The translations under genes were made by a program, and so were the position numbers. DNA of 64,000 nucleotides from Gammaproteobacteria bacterium (GTDB lineage Bacteria; Pseudomonadota; Gammaproteobacteria; SZUA-140): positions 310,001 through 374,000 of the forward strand of contig JADJQS010000006.1 in the NCBI GenBank assembly GCA_016712635.1, written 5' to 3'. The notes beneath the pieces were generated by a model. The model had not been told where the DNA came from, searched no databases, and was given only the letters and a program-made list of their open reading frames with translations. Below are positions 37,981-47,935 of the stretch, in pieces (position 1 is the stretch's first letter; each line of letters begins with the position of its first letter).

Positions 37981-38415
37981 ATGATGGCTCAAAATATTAT
38001 CAGATCCGGTCTCACAAAGTTCCTCTTCCCCGTGTTACTGGCAGTCCATCTTATGGCTTGTGGTGGAGGATGGAGTGGGGGCAGCACCGGCGTAGACACA
38101 TCAAAAACCTCAATGAGTGCTGTTACTTTGGAATGGGATCGCCCATTAGCGCGAGAAGATGAATCGCCTTTATCGCCGGCGGATAGCGGGGGATACAAGG
38201 TTTACTACGGAATGGAGGAAGGGAATTACCCTAACAGCGTCGATGTCAATGACGGTACTGCCTTGGGGGTTACTCTGACCGACCTTCACCCAGGAACCTA
38301 CTATTTTGTTATCACGGCCTATGATGTGGCCGGGCGTGAGAGTGAGTATTCGCCAGTAATCATCAGGACGATAGCCCACAGCGATTCATTGACGAACATC
38401 GATGGGTTTCGCTGA
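37981..38415 (+). CDS. Small lipoprotein with a fibronectin type III domain
   Basis: The 144-residue protein has a lipoprotein signal peptide ending LMAC (C27), a short Gly/Ser linker and one FN3-like domain: AVTLEWDRP, GGYKVYYGMEEGNYPNSVDV, then LTDLHPGTYYFVITAYDVAGRESEYS. It should be tethered to a membrane facing the periplasm or cell surface. FN3 proteins of this size occur in several exosortase loci, but no function is established. GAG of CGGAGAG precedes the start as a plausible ribosome binding site. Confidence 0.78.
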   Translation: MMAQNIIRSGLTKFLFPVLLAVHLMACGGGWSGGSTGVDTSKTSMSAVTLEWDRPLAREDESPLSPADSGGYKVYYGMEEGNYPNSVDVNDGTALGVTLTDLHPGTYYFVITAYDVAGRESEYSPVIIRTIAHSDSLTNIDGFR

Positions 38416-38772
38416 AATTCATGGCGGATCCCAAAACCCAGCAGGGACACTGAGACAGTGTGTTGTCTTTATGACCGGCTGACCCAAGAGCTAATCTGAC
38501 CCGCACCACCTGAACACCTCTTACCTACGCTGCACAACGGCCAGGCCACCGCAGTAGTGCGCCATAATTCGGGTGACGCCCCCCATCGCTCCAAATAAAC
38601 CCATGCTTGCAGTCCGAAGATCATCGCTGCAGATAGCCTCGTGCCTTGCCCATCAGGGGGCTCAAGATGCTCGCCTTCCTAAATCAAATCGATCAGAATT
38701 GACCTTTAGCGTGGGTAAAGACACGGATTCAGGGCTAAGATTCCCATGTATAGGGGCTAATCGCGAAAACTT
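38416..38772. other. Intergenic stretch before prsK
   Basis: About 357 bases without a supported gene. No riboswitch, terminator or clear promoter was recognised. Confidence 0.5.
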
Positions 38773-40835
38773 ATGGATTTGGGCTTTTACGGTTATCTCA
38801 GCGCAGCGATCGCCTACGGTTTTTTTGCGGTTCTGCTGCTGTTCAGTTGGCGCAGCAGTCTGCAGGGCAAGCTGCTTATTGGGGTGATCGTCATCAGCAC
38901 CGTATGGGCGGGTCTTGCGGCGAACATCGCGGTTGACGGTACCAATCCGACCGCGGCTTATCGGACGTTTGAGATCCTCCGCAACATTGCTTGGCATGGA
39001 TTACTGCTGAAGCTGCTTGATCCCGTTGCGGTGCAGGGGAGCGGATATTGGAAGTTTGTCCGCTGGGCGCTACCGCTCAGTGTGGGTTTCGCCAGCCTGG
39101 TGCTCGTGCACGAACTATTTGCCGCATCGGAGCAACGAGTACTGGGAATCACCGGACATGTTTTGCAAGCCCTCATCGGCCTGGCGATTATCGAACAATT
39201 GTTTCGCAATACCTCGGCCCATAACCGGTGGGCGACCAAGTATCTGTTTCTAGGTGCCGGTGCTATTTTTACATTTGACTTCTATTTGTACTCCGATGCA
39301 TTGCTGTATCGCGGCATTGATCAGGGACTCTGGGAAACGCGCGGCATTATCAATCTGGTTACAGTCCCATTGTTGGCAATTTCCACCGCACGGAACAAGG
39401 ACTGGTCGCAGAACCTATTTGTCTCCCGCAATATAGTTCTGAACTCCACCGCAATCCTTGGGGGGGGCTGTACCTGCTGGTGATGGCGGGGGCCGGATAT
39501 TACCTGAGAGAGTTCGGTAGCAGTTGGGGGAAACTGACGCAGATTGTATTTATCTCGCTAGCGGTAGTGTTGCTCGCCGTGGTTATGTTTTCCACCAAGT
39601 TGCGTGCACAAATCAGGGTGTTTCTGGGCAAGCACTTCTACAGGAATAAGTATGACTATCGCCACGAATGGCTCAGGCTGACGAGGGAACTAACCGAGAG
39701 AGTGCAGGGAGAAAAGCGCTTCGAGAGCGCAGTTCAGGTGCTGGCGCAAATCGTCGATGCCCGGGCAGGTGCGCTTTGGCTTCGCGATAACCAGAGTCAT
39801 TATCGAATTGTCGGTACCTGGCAAGCCAGGCTGATCGAGGAAGTCGTGTCTGGAGACACGGCACTTGTCCGATTTCTCCAAGAAAAGGGCTACGTCATCA
39901 ACCTGACGGAGCTCACATCGCATGCCGATGAATATGAGGGATTGCAATTACCGGAATGGCTCGCGGATATACCGCGCGCCTGGCTGATAGTGCCGCTATT
40001 CACACTCGATTCACTGATGGGTTTCATCATTCTGGCTAACCCGCTGGTTAATAGATCGATCAACTGGGAGGATCGAGATCTCCTGAACACGGCAGCCAGG
40101 CAGGTATCAAGTTATCTCGCGGTGCTGCAGACATCCGATGCGCTCGCCGAGGCAAAGCAGTTCGAGGTGTTTAACCGACTGTCTGCCTACATGGTGCACG
40201 ATCTGAAAAATATTGCGGCAGAACTGGAACTGGTAGCGCGAAATGCCGTAAAACACAAAAACAACCTGGCATTTCTCGAAGATGCATTTAATACGGTAAA
40301 CAATGCCTCGGGGGATATCAAAAGGCTGCTTGACCAGTTGCGCAATAAACGGGGTCAGACCGAGAGGAAAGTCATCGTTGAATTGGGCAGTCTTATCCAG
40401 GAAGTCGTCGCAAAGAAGCAGGGCCGGTTTCCACAGCCTCGCTTCGATATGGGGGGCGAGACGTATTTCGTCGTCGCGGAGAAAGTCCGTTTGGCCAATG
40501 TGCTGGCGCATCTGATCGAAAATGCGCAGGAGGCGACTCGGGAGGACGGGGCGATTGATGTCTCGCTGAAGGGCAAAGACGAAATGCATGTCATCGAAAT
40601 ATGGGACAATGGTCAGGGAATGGATGCAGATTTCGTACGCAACCGGCTTTTCAAGCCGTTTGATACCACGAAAGGCAACGCAGGAATGGGTATTGGTATG
40701 TATGAAAGCCGGGAATTCATCCGCGGGCTCGGTGGAGAAATCTATGTCACGAGTGAGCCCGGTCGGGGTACAGCGGTTACACTGCACATACCCGCAAGTC
40801 TGGAGCCTGCGGTACCGGTACCGATAACGACTTGA
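38773..40835 (+). CDS. prsK: XrtA/PEP-CTERM system histidine kinase PrsK, frameshifted at a G8 tract
   Basis: The joined product is about 687 residues, the usual PrsK size. The N-terminal 270 residues are a membrane region of about eight hydrophobic segments (DLGFYGYLSAAIAYGFFAVLLLF onward). A GAF-like domain follows (VQVLAQIVDARAGALWLRDNQ). The kinase has its phospho-acceptor histidine in AYMVHDLKNIAAEL and a HATPase with NVLAHLIENAQEAT, IWDNGQGM and GMGIGMYESREFI. The first frame (38773-39483) and the second (39480-40835) are broken at eight Gs (39460-39467). With nine Gs the frame runs through as LYLLVMAGAGYYL. It would phosphorylate PrsR, encoded 45 bases downstream. Confidence 0.88.
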
Positions 40836-40880
40836 TATGATTCGGAGTCCTTCCTTGACTTGGGCTTGTGATTTCCGGTG

Positions 40881-42247
40881 ATGACAGACAGTAGCTTAAA
40901 ACCGCTCCTGGTGGTTGAAGACAACCCGGGCTTGCAGACGCAACTCAAGTGGTCTTTCGAAGGCTATGAGGTGTACCTTGCGGGCGACCGCATCTCGGCA
41001 ATCGAACTATTAAAGCAGTACCACACGCCCGTGGTGACCCTCGATCTGGGTCTTCCCCCCGATCAGACCAATGCAAGCGAAGGGCTGGCCGCGCTGGGGG
41101 AAATCCTGCGGTTCTCACCCCATACCAAAGTGATTGTGGTAACCGGCAACGATGATCGGGAAAACGCGCTCAAAGCCATTGCTCTGGGCGCGTATGATTT
41201 TTACCAGAAGCCAATAGACCCGGATATTCTTGGCTTGATCGTGGGCCGTGCATATGCGCTGTTTGAGCTGGAAGAAGAAAACCGGCGGCTCACAGAGCGC
41301 GATACCGCCTCGCCACTAACCGGCATCATCACGTCCAGCGAGCAAATGCTGGCAGTTTGCCGGATGGTGGAGAAAGTGGGCCCGTCCGAGGCCACGACCT
41401 GGTGCTCGGCGAAAGTGGTACCGGTAAGGAGCTGATTGCGCGGGCGCTGCATGATCTGAGTCCGCGCAGGGACAAGCCATTTGTCGCCCTCAATTGCGCC
41501 GCCATCCCGGATAATCTGCTGGAGAGCGAACTGTTTGGCTACGAAAAGGGCGCCTTTACTGGCGCTGCCAAACAGACGCAGGGCAAATTCGAGTATGCGG
41601 ATGGAGGCACCTTCTTCCTCGATGAAATCGGTGACATGCCGGTTCCCTTGCAGGCAAAGATGCTGCGTTTCCTGCAGGAACGGGTTATCGAGCGCATCGG
41701 TGGACGAGCCTCGATTCCGGTGGATGTGCGCATCATCTGTGCGACACACCAGGATCTGGAAAATCTGATTAAGGAGGGTGCCTTCCGCGAGGATCTGTAT
41801 TACCGGATCAGCGAGGTCGTCATAGCGATTCCGCCGTTACGGACGCGTGTGGGTGACAAGCTGCTGCTGGCCAGACATTTTCTGAATATATACAGCAAAG
41901 AATACGGTCGGACATTCCGCGGGTTTAGTGATGATGCGCAAGTCCAGATAGAGGCCTACAGCTGGCCGGGAAACGTACGGGAGCTGGAGAACAAGATCAA
42001 GCGCGCAGTCATTCTGGCGGAAGGCAAGCGAATCACGGCCCAGGATCTCGGTTTCGCGAGCCAGAGCGAACCCCAGTCACTGGATCTACGGGAGGCCAGG
42101 GAACGCGTCGAACGTGAGTACATACAACGTGCCCTGGCTGTTTACGACAACAACGTGTCGCGCGCCGCCGAAGCTTTGGGAATCAGCCGGCCATCACTTT
42201 ACGCCATGGTGAAGAAGTTCGGCATGACGGAACCCGGTCACCAGTGA
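40881..42247 (+). CDS. prsR: XrtA/PEP-CTERM system sigma-54-dependent regulator PrsR, frameshifted
   Basis: The joined product is about 455 residues. A receiver domain (VVEDN, D55 in VTLDLGLPPD, K in FYQKPID) is followed by a sigma-54 AAA+ domain: Walker A GESGTGKE, the sigma-54 contact loop GAFTGA, Walker B GGTFFLDEIGDM, the sensor region DVRIICATHQDLE and SWPGNVRELENKI. A Fis-type helix-turn-helix ends it (NNVSRAAEALGISRPSLYAMVKKFG). The frame breaks near 41397, between PSEAT and LVLGESGTGKE; one extra base restores it. The GAFTGA loop means it should activate only sigma-54 promoters, and one lies before the PEP-CTERM gene in this locus. Its end overlaps xrtA. Confidence 0.9.
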
Positions 42248-43782
42248 GCAGGGAAGTGCAGCAGGTCTGGCCGATAGCCGGTGTCTCGGTTGCGGTGCTG
42301 CTGCTCGTCCTTTTGGGTGCACATCGCGAGACGGTCTTTTATTTAACCGGGATCTGGAACCAGCTGGAGATGGGTGAATACGCCCATGGTTATCTGGTGC
42401 TCGCAATCAGTGTGTATCTGATGGTGCGTGATCGGCGGGCATTAGCCGATTTGACGCCCTGCCCGAACTACTGGGCGCTGTTGGCAGTCGTGGCGGCCGG
42501 CCTGCTGTGGACGGCGGCCGCACTGGCTGATGTGCTGACGGTGCAGGCGGTGGGACTGCTGTTCCTGATGCTGTCAATCGTGTGGACAGTGCTCGGAAAT
42601 CAGGTAACCGGGAAGCTGCTGTTTCCGATCCTGTTTATCGGTTTTGCCTTGCCCATCTGGTTTCCACTTTCACCCGTTTTGCAGGATCTGACCGCGAATG
42701 TGGTCTTCGAGATTGCCCGGGCGCTGCGAATCCCCGCGTTTCGGGAGGAAAATCTCATTGTGCTTCCGGCCGGTACGCTGTCGATCGAGGAAGCCTGTAG
42801 TGGTCTGCGTTACCTGCTCGCGGCACTCACTCTGGGGACGCTCTATGCCTACCTGAACTATACAACCCTGCGTGGCAGACTGGTCGTTGTACTGATAGCG
42901 GCGGGCGCCGCAGTACTGACTAATATGCTGCGGGTTTTTATCGTGGTCTATCTGGCCTATGCCACGGACATGCAGCACCCTTTGATCAGACATCATCTAA
43001 CCCTGGGCTGGTATCTGTTTGGTGGCATGGTGGTGCTGCTCCTGGTCATTGACGCGCTGGTGCACCGGCATCATCAGCCGGCAGTGGCGGGTAAACCGGC
43101 CGGGGGAAATGCAGCCCGGCCCGCAGGGGATGAAAAAGGTAAACTGCAAGAAATGCTGTTCCTGGGCGTCGGTGTCGTACTGGTGTCAGCCGGGCCTGCA
43201 GCGGTCCACTGGGTCAGTCATCAGCCATCCAACGAAATCAGAGTGACCGAGCTCGACTTGCCCGCAGGAAAAGGAGGGTGGACCGGACCTATCGCCAGTG
43301 ACGATGACTGGACGCCGGAATTCCATGGTGCGATCACTCGCAAGCAGGCATATCAAAAAAATGGCACAGAAGTTTATCTTTATGTTGGCTATTATCCGGC
43401 GCAGCAGCAAGATAAGGAACTCATCAATGATCTGAACCAAATCAGCAATAACGGTTTTTGGCATACCCGTTACACACGAAGTCAGTTGCAGGATGCGGGC
43501 GATATCCCGGTTCTCGAGCAATTGCTGGAAAAAGCCGGCGGTGGTGAGCGACTGGTGTGGTACTGGTATCGGGTCGCCGGTCGCCAGACTACAAACAAAT
43601 ACACAGCCAAGGCACTTCAGGTATTTGGGCTGGTGACAGGGCAGCCGCAGGCATCGGTGACTGCCGCCGCCGTGGACACCCACGCTGATATCAGTCGTGC
43701 CCGCCAGGTGTTGGCTGAATTCATATCCACCATGCAGGGATCGTTGGCGAACGTCGGGGAAGGCAATGCAAACCAGCACTAA
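42244..43782 (+). CDS. xrtA: Exosortase A fused to EpsI
   Basis: The 512-residue membrane protein has two parts. Residues 1-275 are an exosortase with about eight transmembrane segments and the catalytic triad: C185 in IEEACSGLRYLLAAL, R230 in TNMLRVFIV and a histidine in IRHHLTLGWYLFGG (H250/H251). Residues about 300-500 form an EpsI domain (VTELDLPAGKGGW, VYLYVGYYPAQQQDKELIN, RLVWYWYRVAGRQ). Exosortases cut and probably re-anchor proteins carrying a C-terminal PEP-CTERM signal, one of which lies 3 kb downstream. The fused A-type with EpsI is common in exopolysaccharide loci. It starts at GTG 42244, overlapping the prsR stop. Confidence 0.95.
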   Translation: MSREVQQVWPIAGVSVAVLLLVLLGAHRETVFYLTGIWNQLEMGEYAHGYLVLAISVYLMVRDRRALADLTPCPNYWALLAVVAAGLLWTAAALADVLTVQAVGLLFLMLSIVWTVLGNQVTGKLLFPILFIGFALPIWFPLSPVLQDLTANVVFEIARALRIPAFREENLIVLPAGTLSIEEACSGLRYLLAALTLGTLYAYLNYTTLRGRLVVVLIAAGAAVLTNMLRVFIVVYLAYATDMQHPLIRHHLTLGWYLFGGMVVLLLVIDALVHRHHQPAVAGKPAGGNAARPAGDEKGKLQEMLFLGVGVVLVSAGPAAVHWVSHQPSNEIRVTELDLPAGKGGWTGPIASDDDWTPEFHGAITRKQAYQKNGTEVYLYVGYYPAQQQDKELINDLNQISNNGFWHTRYTRSQLQDAGDIPVLEQLLEKAGGGERLVWYWYRVAGRQTTNKYTAKALQVFGLVTGQPQASVTAAAVDTHADISRARQVLAEFISTMQGSLANVGEGNANQH

Positions 43783-43881
43783 AAGCGCCCAAACGGTGAA
43801 TCGCCGCCTCCCTGAAGGCGGCCTTCCGGCCGCGAACATAACGAAACAAAAAAGCATAAATCCAAGCGCATTAGAGCCAAC

Positions 43882-46686
43882 ATGAGAGATACGAGCAAAA
43901 CACAGTTCTGGTTCCGGCAGGCAATCCTGGCGCTGGCAGCGCTAACCATCGCCGCCTGTGACCGTCCGGGAATGGATGACCAGAAGATGGTGCAAATGGC
44001 AAAGGGGTATCTGGCCGAGAGCAAGCTGCGGGAAGCCTCCCTCGAACTGAGTAACGCCTTACAGGAAAACCCCGACAATGCAGAAGCCCGTTACCTGATG
44101 GGGCAGATCAATCTCGACGTGGGCGATGTCGCCGGGGCTGAAAAGGAATATCGCCGTGCCGGCAAGGCAGGATGGAAAGAAGAAGAAGTGCAGATCGGTC
44201 TGGCCAGGGCATTGATCAACGGCAACGCCTTTCAAAGTGTGATCGATGATATCGAGATCAAGGAGACCTATTCGGCACCCGCGCGCGCCAACCTGTATGC
44301 CCTGCGTGCCGCCGCACAGGCGGGCTTGGGTGACCTGGACCAGGCCAGAGCGACCCTGGCCTCTGGTGTCGAAATCGATGCGGGAGCATTCCAGGTTCTG
44401 AAAACCACCGTTCAGATACAGCTTGCCTCCGGTAATTTCAAAGGCGCCACCAGCAGTATGAAACAAGCGTTATCTGCCTATCCGGATAACCCCGAGCTTC
44501 GATTGCTGAGTGCCATCACAGCACTTCAGAGCCAGGATAAGGCGGGCGCCATGGAGGCCTACCAAGCCATTATCGAACAGTTTAATGGCAAGTACATTAC
44601 CGTCTATGACCGTCTGGCATGTCTGGGACTGGCACGTCTGCAGATTCTGGACAAGAATCTCGACCTGGCGCAGGACACTCTCGCACCGCTTTTCAAGGAA
44701 TATTCGAATGACCCGGAAACGAATTTCCTGGGCGGTATGTTGGCTTTTGAGCAGGCTAATCTCGACCTCGCCGAGGAGCGCTTGCTCAAGGTGCTTAAAG
44801 ATGCGCCGGATCACGCTCAGACGCTGTTACTGTTCGGCACCGTCAACTACGCACAGAAGGATTATGAGCAGGCAGCCTACTATATCGCCAAGTACGTCAG
44901 TGCAGTACCGGATAACCTTGGCGCCCGTAAATTGCTGGGCCGCACCTACATGCTACTTGGGGAACAAGATCAGGCGCGGGCCACGTTACAACCGGCACTG
45001 AAAGAAAGCGCCGACGATGCCGAGTTGCTGGCCCTGATCGGGCTGTCCCGCCTGCAGGGCGGCCAGACGGCGTCAGGGATCGAGGGGCTGGAACAGGCGG
45101 TAAAAGCCGCGCCCGACAGCGCAGCCATTCGCGGGGAACTCGCCAAGGCATATATCTCAGCCGGCGATACTGACCGCGCTATTCAGCAACTGAATACACT
45201 CCTTGCGCAGGGTGGCAACGAGCAGCAAACACAGACACTACTGGTGCTGGCCCATCTGCGTGCCGGCAATGTAGATAAGGCGATTAATACGGTGTTGGGC
45301 ATGCTGGCCAGGTTCCCGGAAGATCCGGCTGTCCTGACGTTGGTAGGCAATGTCTTTGCCGCCAGTGGCGACAGGCCCGAGGCGCGCAAGTATTTCAACA
45401 AGACCCTGAAGTACAAACCCGGGTTTGTGCCGGCCACCATGTCGCTGGCGCGCCTCGATGAGATAGAAGGTAACTCCGCAGAGGCAACCACTTTGTACCG
45501 GGATATCGCTGATTCGGACACACAGTCGATTGCGCCTTTGTTGGCGCTTGCGCGCCTGGCGGAAAAGCAGGGCAAGACACAGGAAATGCTTGACTGGCTG
45601 GAAAAGGCCCAAAAGCGTGCGCCAAAGGACATTACCCCGCGCGTGCTTCTGGCTGAATATTATCTGCGCGAAAAACAGCCGGAGAAGGCAGATGCCCTGG
45701 TTGTAGAGGCCATAAAGATCGCTCCCCGTCAGTCCGTGCTGCTGGCCTTACAAGGCAGGGTCTCGATGGCACAGGGTCATTACAACGATGCCCTGCCCAC
45801 GCTGAATAAACTCGTCACGCGGGAACCCGATTCGGTATTCGCCCGCGCGTTACTTGCTGAAACCTATCTGGCATTAGGGCAGACAAAGGACGCACGCAGA
45901 CAGCTGGATCTCGCGCTGGAAAAACAGCCCTATTATGTGCCTGCATTGCTGTTGATGGCGCGGGCGCATTTGCAATCGGGTAACTATGACCTGGCGCTGG
46001 AGTCTGCTGATAAGGCTCAGAAGGCCCAGCCGGAGCTGTACATGGGTTATGAACTGGCCGGAGACGCCTGGATGGGGAGAAAAAATTATATCAAGGCCAA
46101 GGGCGTTTATACGCAGGCTTGGGAGCGAAACCAAACCGCTGAACTGGCAATCAAGCTTTCGGAGGCGTTAACACAGTCCGGTCAACCTGAGAAGGCGGTG
46201 GATATCTTGTCGGACTGGCTCAACGATCATACAGGTGATACCAGGGTACGCCAGTTCCTTGGGACCACTTACCAGAATATGGGACAGAAGACCCGGGCTA
46301 TCCAGGAATACGAGAAGGTCCTGGCGGAGCAACCGGAAAACATCGTTGCCCTAAACAACCTGGCCTGGTTTTACTCCCTGACCAATGACCCCAAAGCCTT
46401 AGAACTGGCTGAAAGAGCTTACCAGGCAAATCCGGATGATGCTGGAATTCAGGATACCTACGGGTGGATACTGGTGCAGCAGGGGCAAGTAGATAAGGGG
46501 CGTCGATTGTTGGAGCAGGCGATGAAACAGCTGTCCAAGGTTCCGGAAGTTGAGTATCACTATGCAATAGCTTTGTTAAAATCTGGCGATGGAGTGCAGG
46601 CCCGCAAGCTGCTGGGCGCACTTATCAAAGATAATCGCCCCTTTGAAGGTCGCAAGGATGCACAGGCCGCACTGGATACACTGTGA
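43882..46686 (+). CDS. prsT: XrtA/PEP-CTERM system TPR lipoprotein PrsT
   Basis: The 934-residue protein begins with a lipoprotein signal (ALTIAAC, C26) and then consists almost wholly of tetratricopeptide repeats, more than twenty (for example LYMGYELAGDAWMGRKNYIKA and IVALNNLAWFYSLTNDPKALELAERAYQ). It should be a periplasmic or outer-membrane-tethered scaffold. PrsT is the standard TPR member of the prsK-prsR-xrtA-prsT set and is thought to assemble the polymer export or protein-sorting machinery; its exact role is not known. It follows xrtA by 99 bases. Confidence 0.93.
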   Translation: MRDTSKTQFWFRQAILALAALTIAACDRPGMDDQKMVQMAKGYLAESKLREASLELSNALQENPDNAEARYLMGQINLDVGDVAGAEKEYRRAGKAGWKEEEVQIGLARALINGNAFQSVIDDIEIKETYSAPARANLYALRAAAQAGLGDLDQARATLASGVEIDAGAFQVLKTTVQIQLASGNFKGATSSMKQALSAYPDNPELRLLSAITALQSQDKAGAMEAYQAIIEQFNGKYITVYDRLACLGLARLQILDKNLDLAQDTLAPLFKEYSNDPETNFLGGMLAFEQANLDLAEERLLKVLKDAPDHAQTLLLFGTVNYAQKDYEQAAYYIAKYVSAVPDNLGARKLLGRTYMLLGEQDQARATLQPALKESADDAELLALIGLSRLQGGQTASGIEGLEQAVKAAPDSAAIRGELAKAYISAGDTDRAIQQLNTLLAQGGNEQQTQTLLVLAHLRAGNVDKAINTVLGMLARFPEDPAVLTLVGNVFAASGDRPEARKYFNKTLKYKPGFVPATMSLARLDEIEGNSAEATTLYRDIADSDTQSIAPLLALARLAEKQGKTQEMLDWLEKAQKRAPKDITPRVLLAEYYLREKQPEKADALVVEAIKIAPRQSVLLALQGRVSMAQGHYNDALPTLNKLVTREPDSVFARALLAETYLALGQTKDARRQLDLALEKQPYYVPALLLMARAHLQSGNYDLALESADKAQKAQPELYMGYELAGDAWMGRKNYIKAKGVYTQAWERNQTAELAIKLSEALTQSGQPEKAVDILSDWLNDHTGDTRVRQFLGTTYQNMGQKTRAIQEYEKVLAEQPENIVALNNLAWFYSLTNDPKALELAERAYQANPDDAGIQDTYGWILVQQGQVDKGRRLLEQAMKQLSKVPEVEYHYAIALLKSGDGVQARKLLGALIKDNRPFEGRKDAQAALDTL

Positions 46687-46918
46687 TGGGAAGAAGACGC
46701 TTAAAACTAAACACTACAAGAAAAAGTGTCAACTTTTTTAACAACACTACAATAAATCATAACTCTATGATTCAAATATATTTATGAACGACTAGACAAC
46801 AATCCATATACGTGTGATCCAGTCTTAAGTAAATCAGTGTCACAATATTTTACAGCCGCTCACGGACTGAAATGCTCATTGTTTAACTAATGATATTAGT
46901 TTCAATAAATTACATAAT

Positions 46919-46934
46919 TGGCATCCGAATTGCT
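46919..46934 (+). promoter_or_regulatory. Sigma-54 promoter of the PEP-CTERM gene
   Basis: TGGCATCCGAATTGCT matches the sigma-54 consensus (TGGCAC-N5-TTGCW) at all positions but one, with the exact spacing between GG and GC. Transcription would start near 46945, about 70 bases before the ATG. The 230 bases upstream are AT-rich and hold two GTGTCA words (46726 and 46849) that could be activator sites. PrsR, encoded 5 kb upstream, is the obvious activator. Confidence 0.85.
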
Positions 46935-47013
46935 GTACATTGGTTACGTCTTCTAAGTATCACGAAGTCCGACTGTGTTGGAATTCAAAATGGACTTAAA
47001 AAGGATTAATGTC

Positions 47014-47550
47014 ATGAACACTAAGAGCAAAATGCTGGTTGCGGTTGTCCTTTTTATGTTAGCTGGAAGTGCATTAGCAGTGCCTATCACTGGCGATATT
47101 GGATTTTTTGGTTTAAGTTCACATACAACTTCAAGCGTTACTATCCTAGGTACTCCAACAGTCGCATCCGCTACTGGTAGCTTCAGTAGTGAAGGGATAA
47201 GCGCTGGCGATCCTGTCAGTTACTTGCCCTTTACCTATAATCCTCTCGGTCCAGTGCCTGGAATCTGGAGCGTTGATAACTTTACGTTTAATCTGACGCA
47301 GATGTTTCTAGCTAACCCAACCACTCCAAACACATTAGATCTGTCTGGTGTTGGTGTGATCACGAACACTTTAGATGGCTACGATGATACAGGCGGCACA
47401 TGGACATTTCATGCAGATAAAGTTGGATCAAACTTCATCTGGTTATCAACCACAACCGCAACTGCTGCGCCTGAGCCAGGTGTCGCACTATTGCTAGGTC
47501 TTGGACTGATTGGATTTGTTGTAGCGCGCAAATTTCGTAAGTCCGCATAA
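47014..47550 (+). CDS. PEP-CTERM sorting-domain protein (exosortase substrate)
   Basis: The 178-residue secreted protein has a signal peptide ending SALA-VP. A Thr/Ser/Gly/Pro-rich body with little recognisable domain follows, and the C-terminal sorting signal is APEPG, a hydrophobic stretch (VALLLGLGLIGFVVA) and basic RKFRKS. XrtA should cut at or near the PEP motif. ATG 47014 is preferred over 46990 and a TTG at 46975 because AAGGA lies about 9 bases upstream and it gives a normal signal peptide. It is a single-gene unit with a sigma-54 promoter in front and a terminator behind. Its body may be glycosylated and retained in the exopolysaccharide, as reported for floc-forming bacteria. Confidence 0.92.
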   Translation: MNTKSKMLVAVVLFMLAGSALAVPITGDIGFFGLSSHTTSSVTILGTPTVASATGSFSSEGISAGDPVSYLPFTYNPLGPVPGIWSVDNFTFNLTQMFLANPTTPNTLDLSGVGVITNTLDGYDDTGGTWTFHADKVGSNFIWLSTTTATAAPEPGVALLLGLGLIGFVVARKFRKSA

Positions 47551-47576
47551 CATTAGCTCAAAACAAGAACTTAAAT

Positions 47577-47608
47577 AAAAAAACCGCGCTATGGCGCGGT
47601 TTTTTTTT
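47577..47608 (+). terminator. Rho-independent terminator after the PEP-CTERM gene
   Basis: The stem CCGCGC/GCGCGG (47584-47599) with loop TATG is preceded by seven As and followed by nine Ts. It is strong on the plus strand and could also work in reverse. It isolates the PEP-CTERM gene from the chain-length gene. Confidence 0.92.
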
Positions 47609-47835
47609 ATGTGTTGATTCATTGGGCGAATTAAGCGGTTTTATTACTGGTTCAGCACATTCCGTCACGATCAGACACATTGTACCCATCGCTTGCCGTC
47701 ATGAGCGAACTCGTATTATGTCAGTATCGCTCACGCAGGTTTTTATGACAGCAACGGGGAAAAACGAGCCTCCGAACCGGACTTTGACGAAATCATAAAT
47801 ATAACTAACTGATTAGTTCATGATATTCTAAAAAA

Positions 47836-47862
47836 TGTTGTTGATCACCCTGTTGTTGATCA
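47836..47862. promoter_or_regulatory. Direct repeat TGTTGTTGATCA upstream of the polysaccharide operon
   Basis: Two exact 12-bp copies lie 15 bases apart (47836-47847 and 47851-47862), about 75 bases before the first gene of the chain-length/kinase operon. The position and spacing suit a tandem binding site for a regulator. The rest of 47609-47935 shows no gene. Confidence 0.45.
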
Positions 47863-47935
47863 GCCAATATTTTGTCACACTCGTAAAGCCTGGTTAGGCA
47901 GATTTACCTAATATACCCATGAGATTCATGAGTTA

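Noticed and set aside
46721..46738. Terminator after prsT (AAAAAGT-GTCA-ACTTTTT)
   Set aside because: The stem is AT-only and too weak to call; it may be chance in AT-rich sequence.
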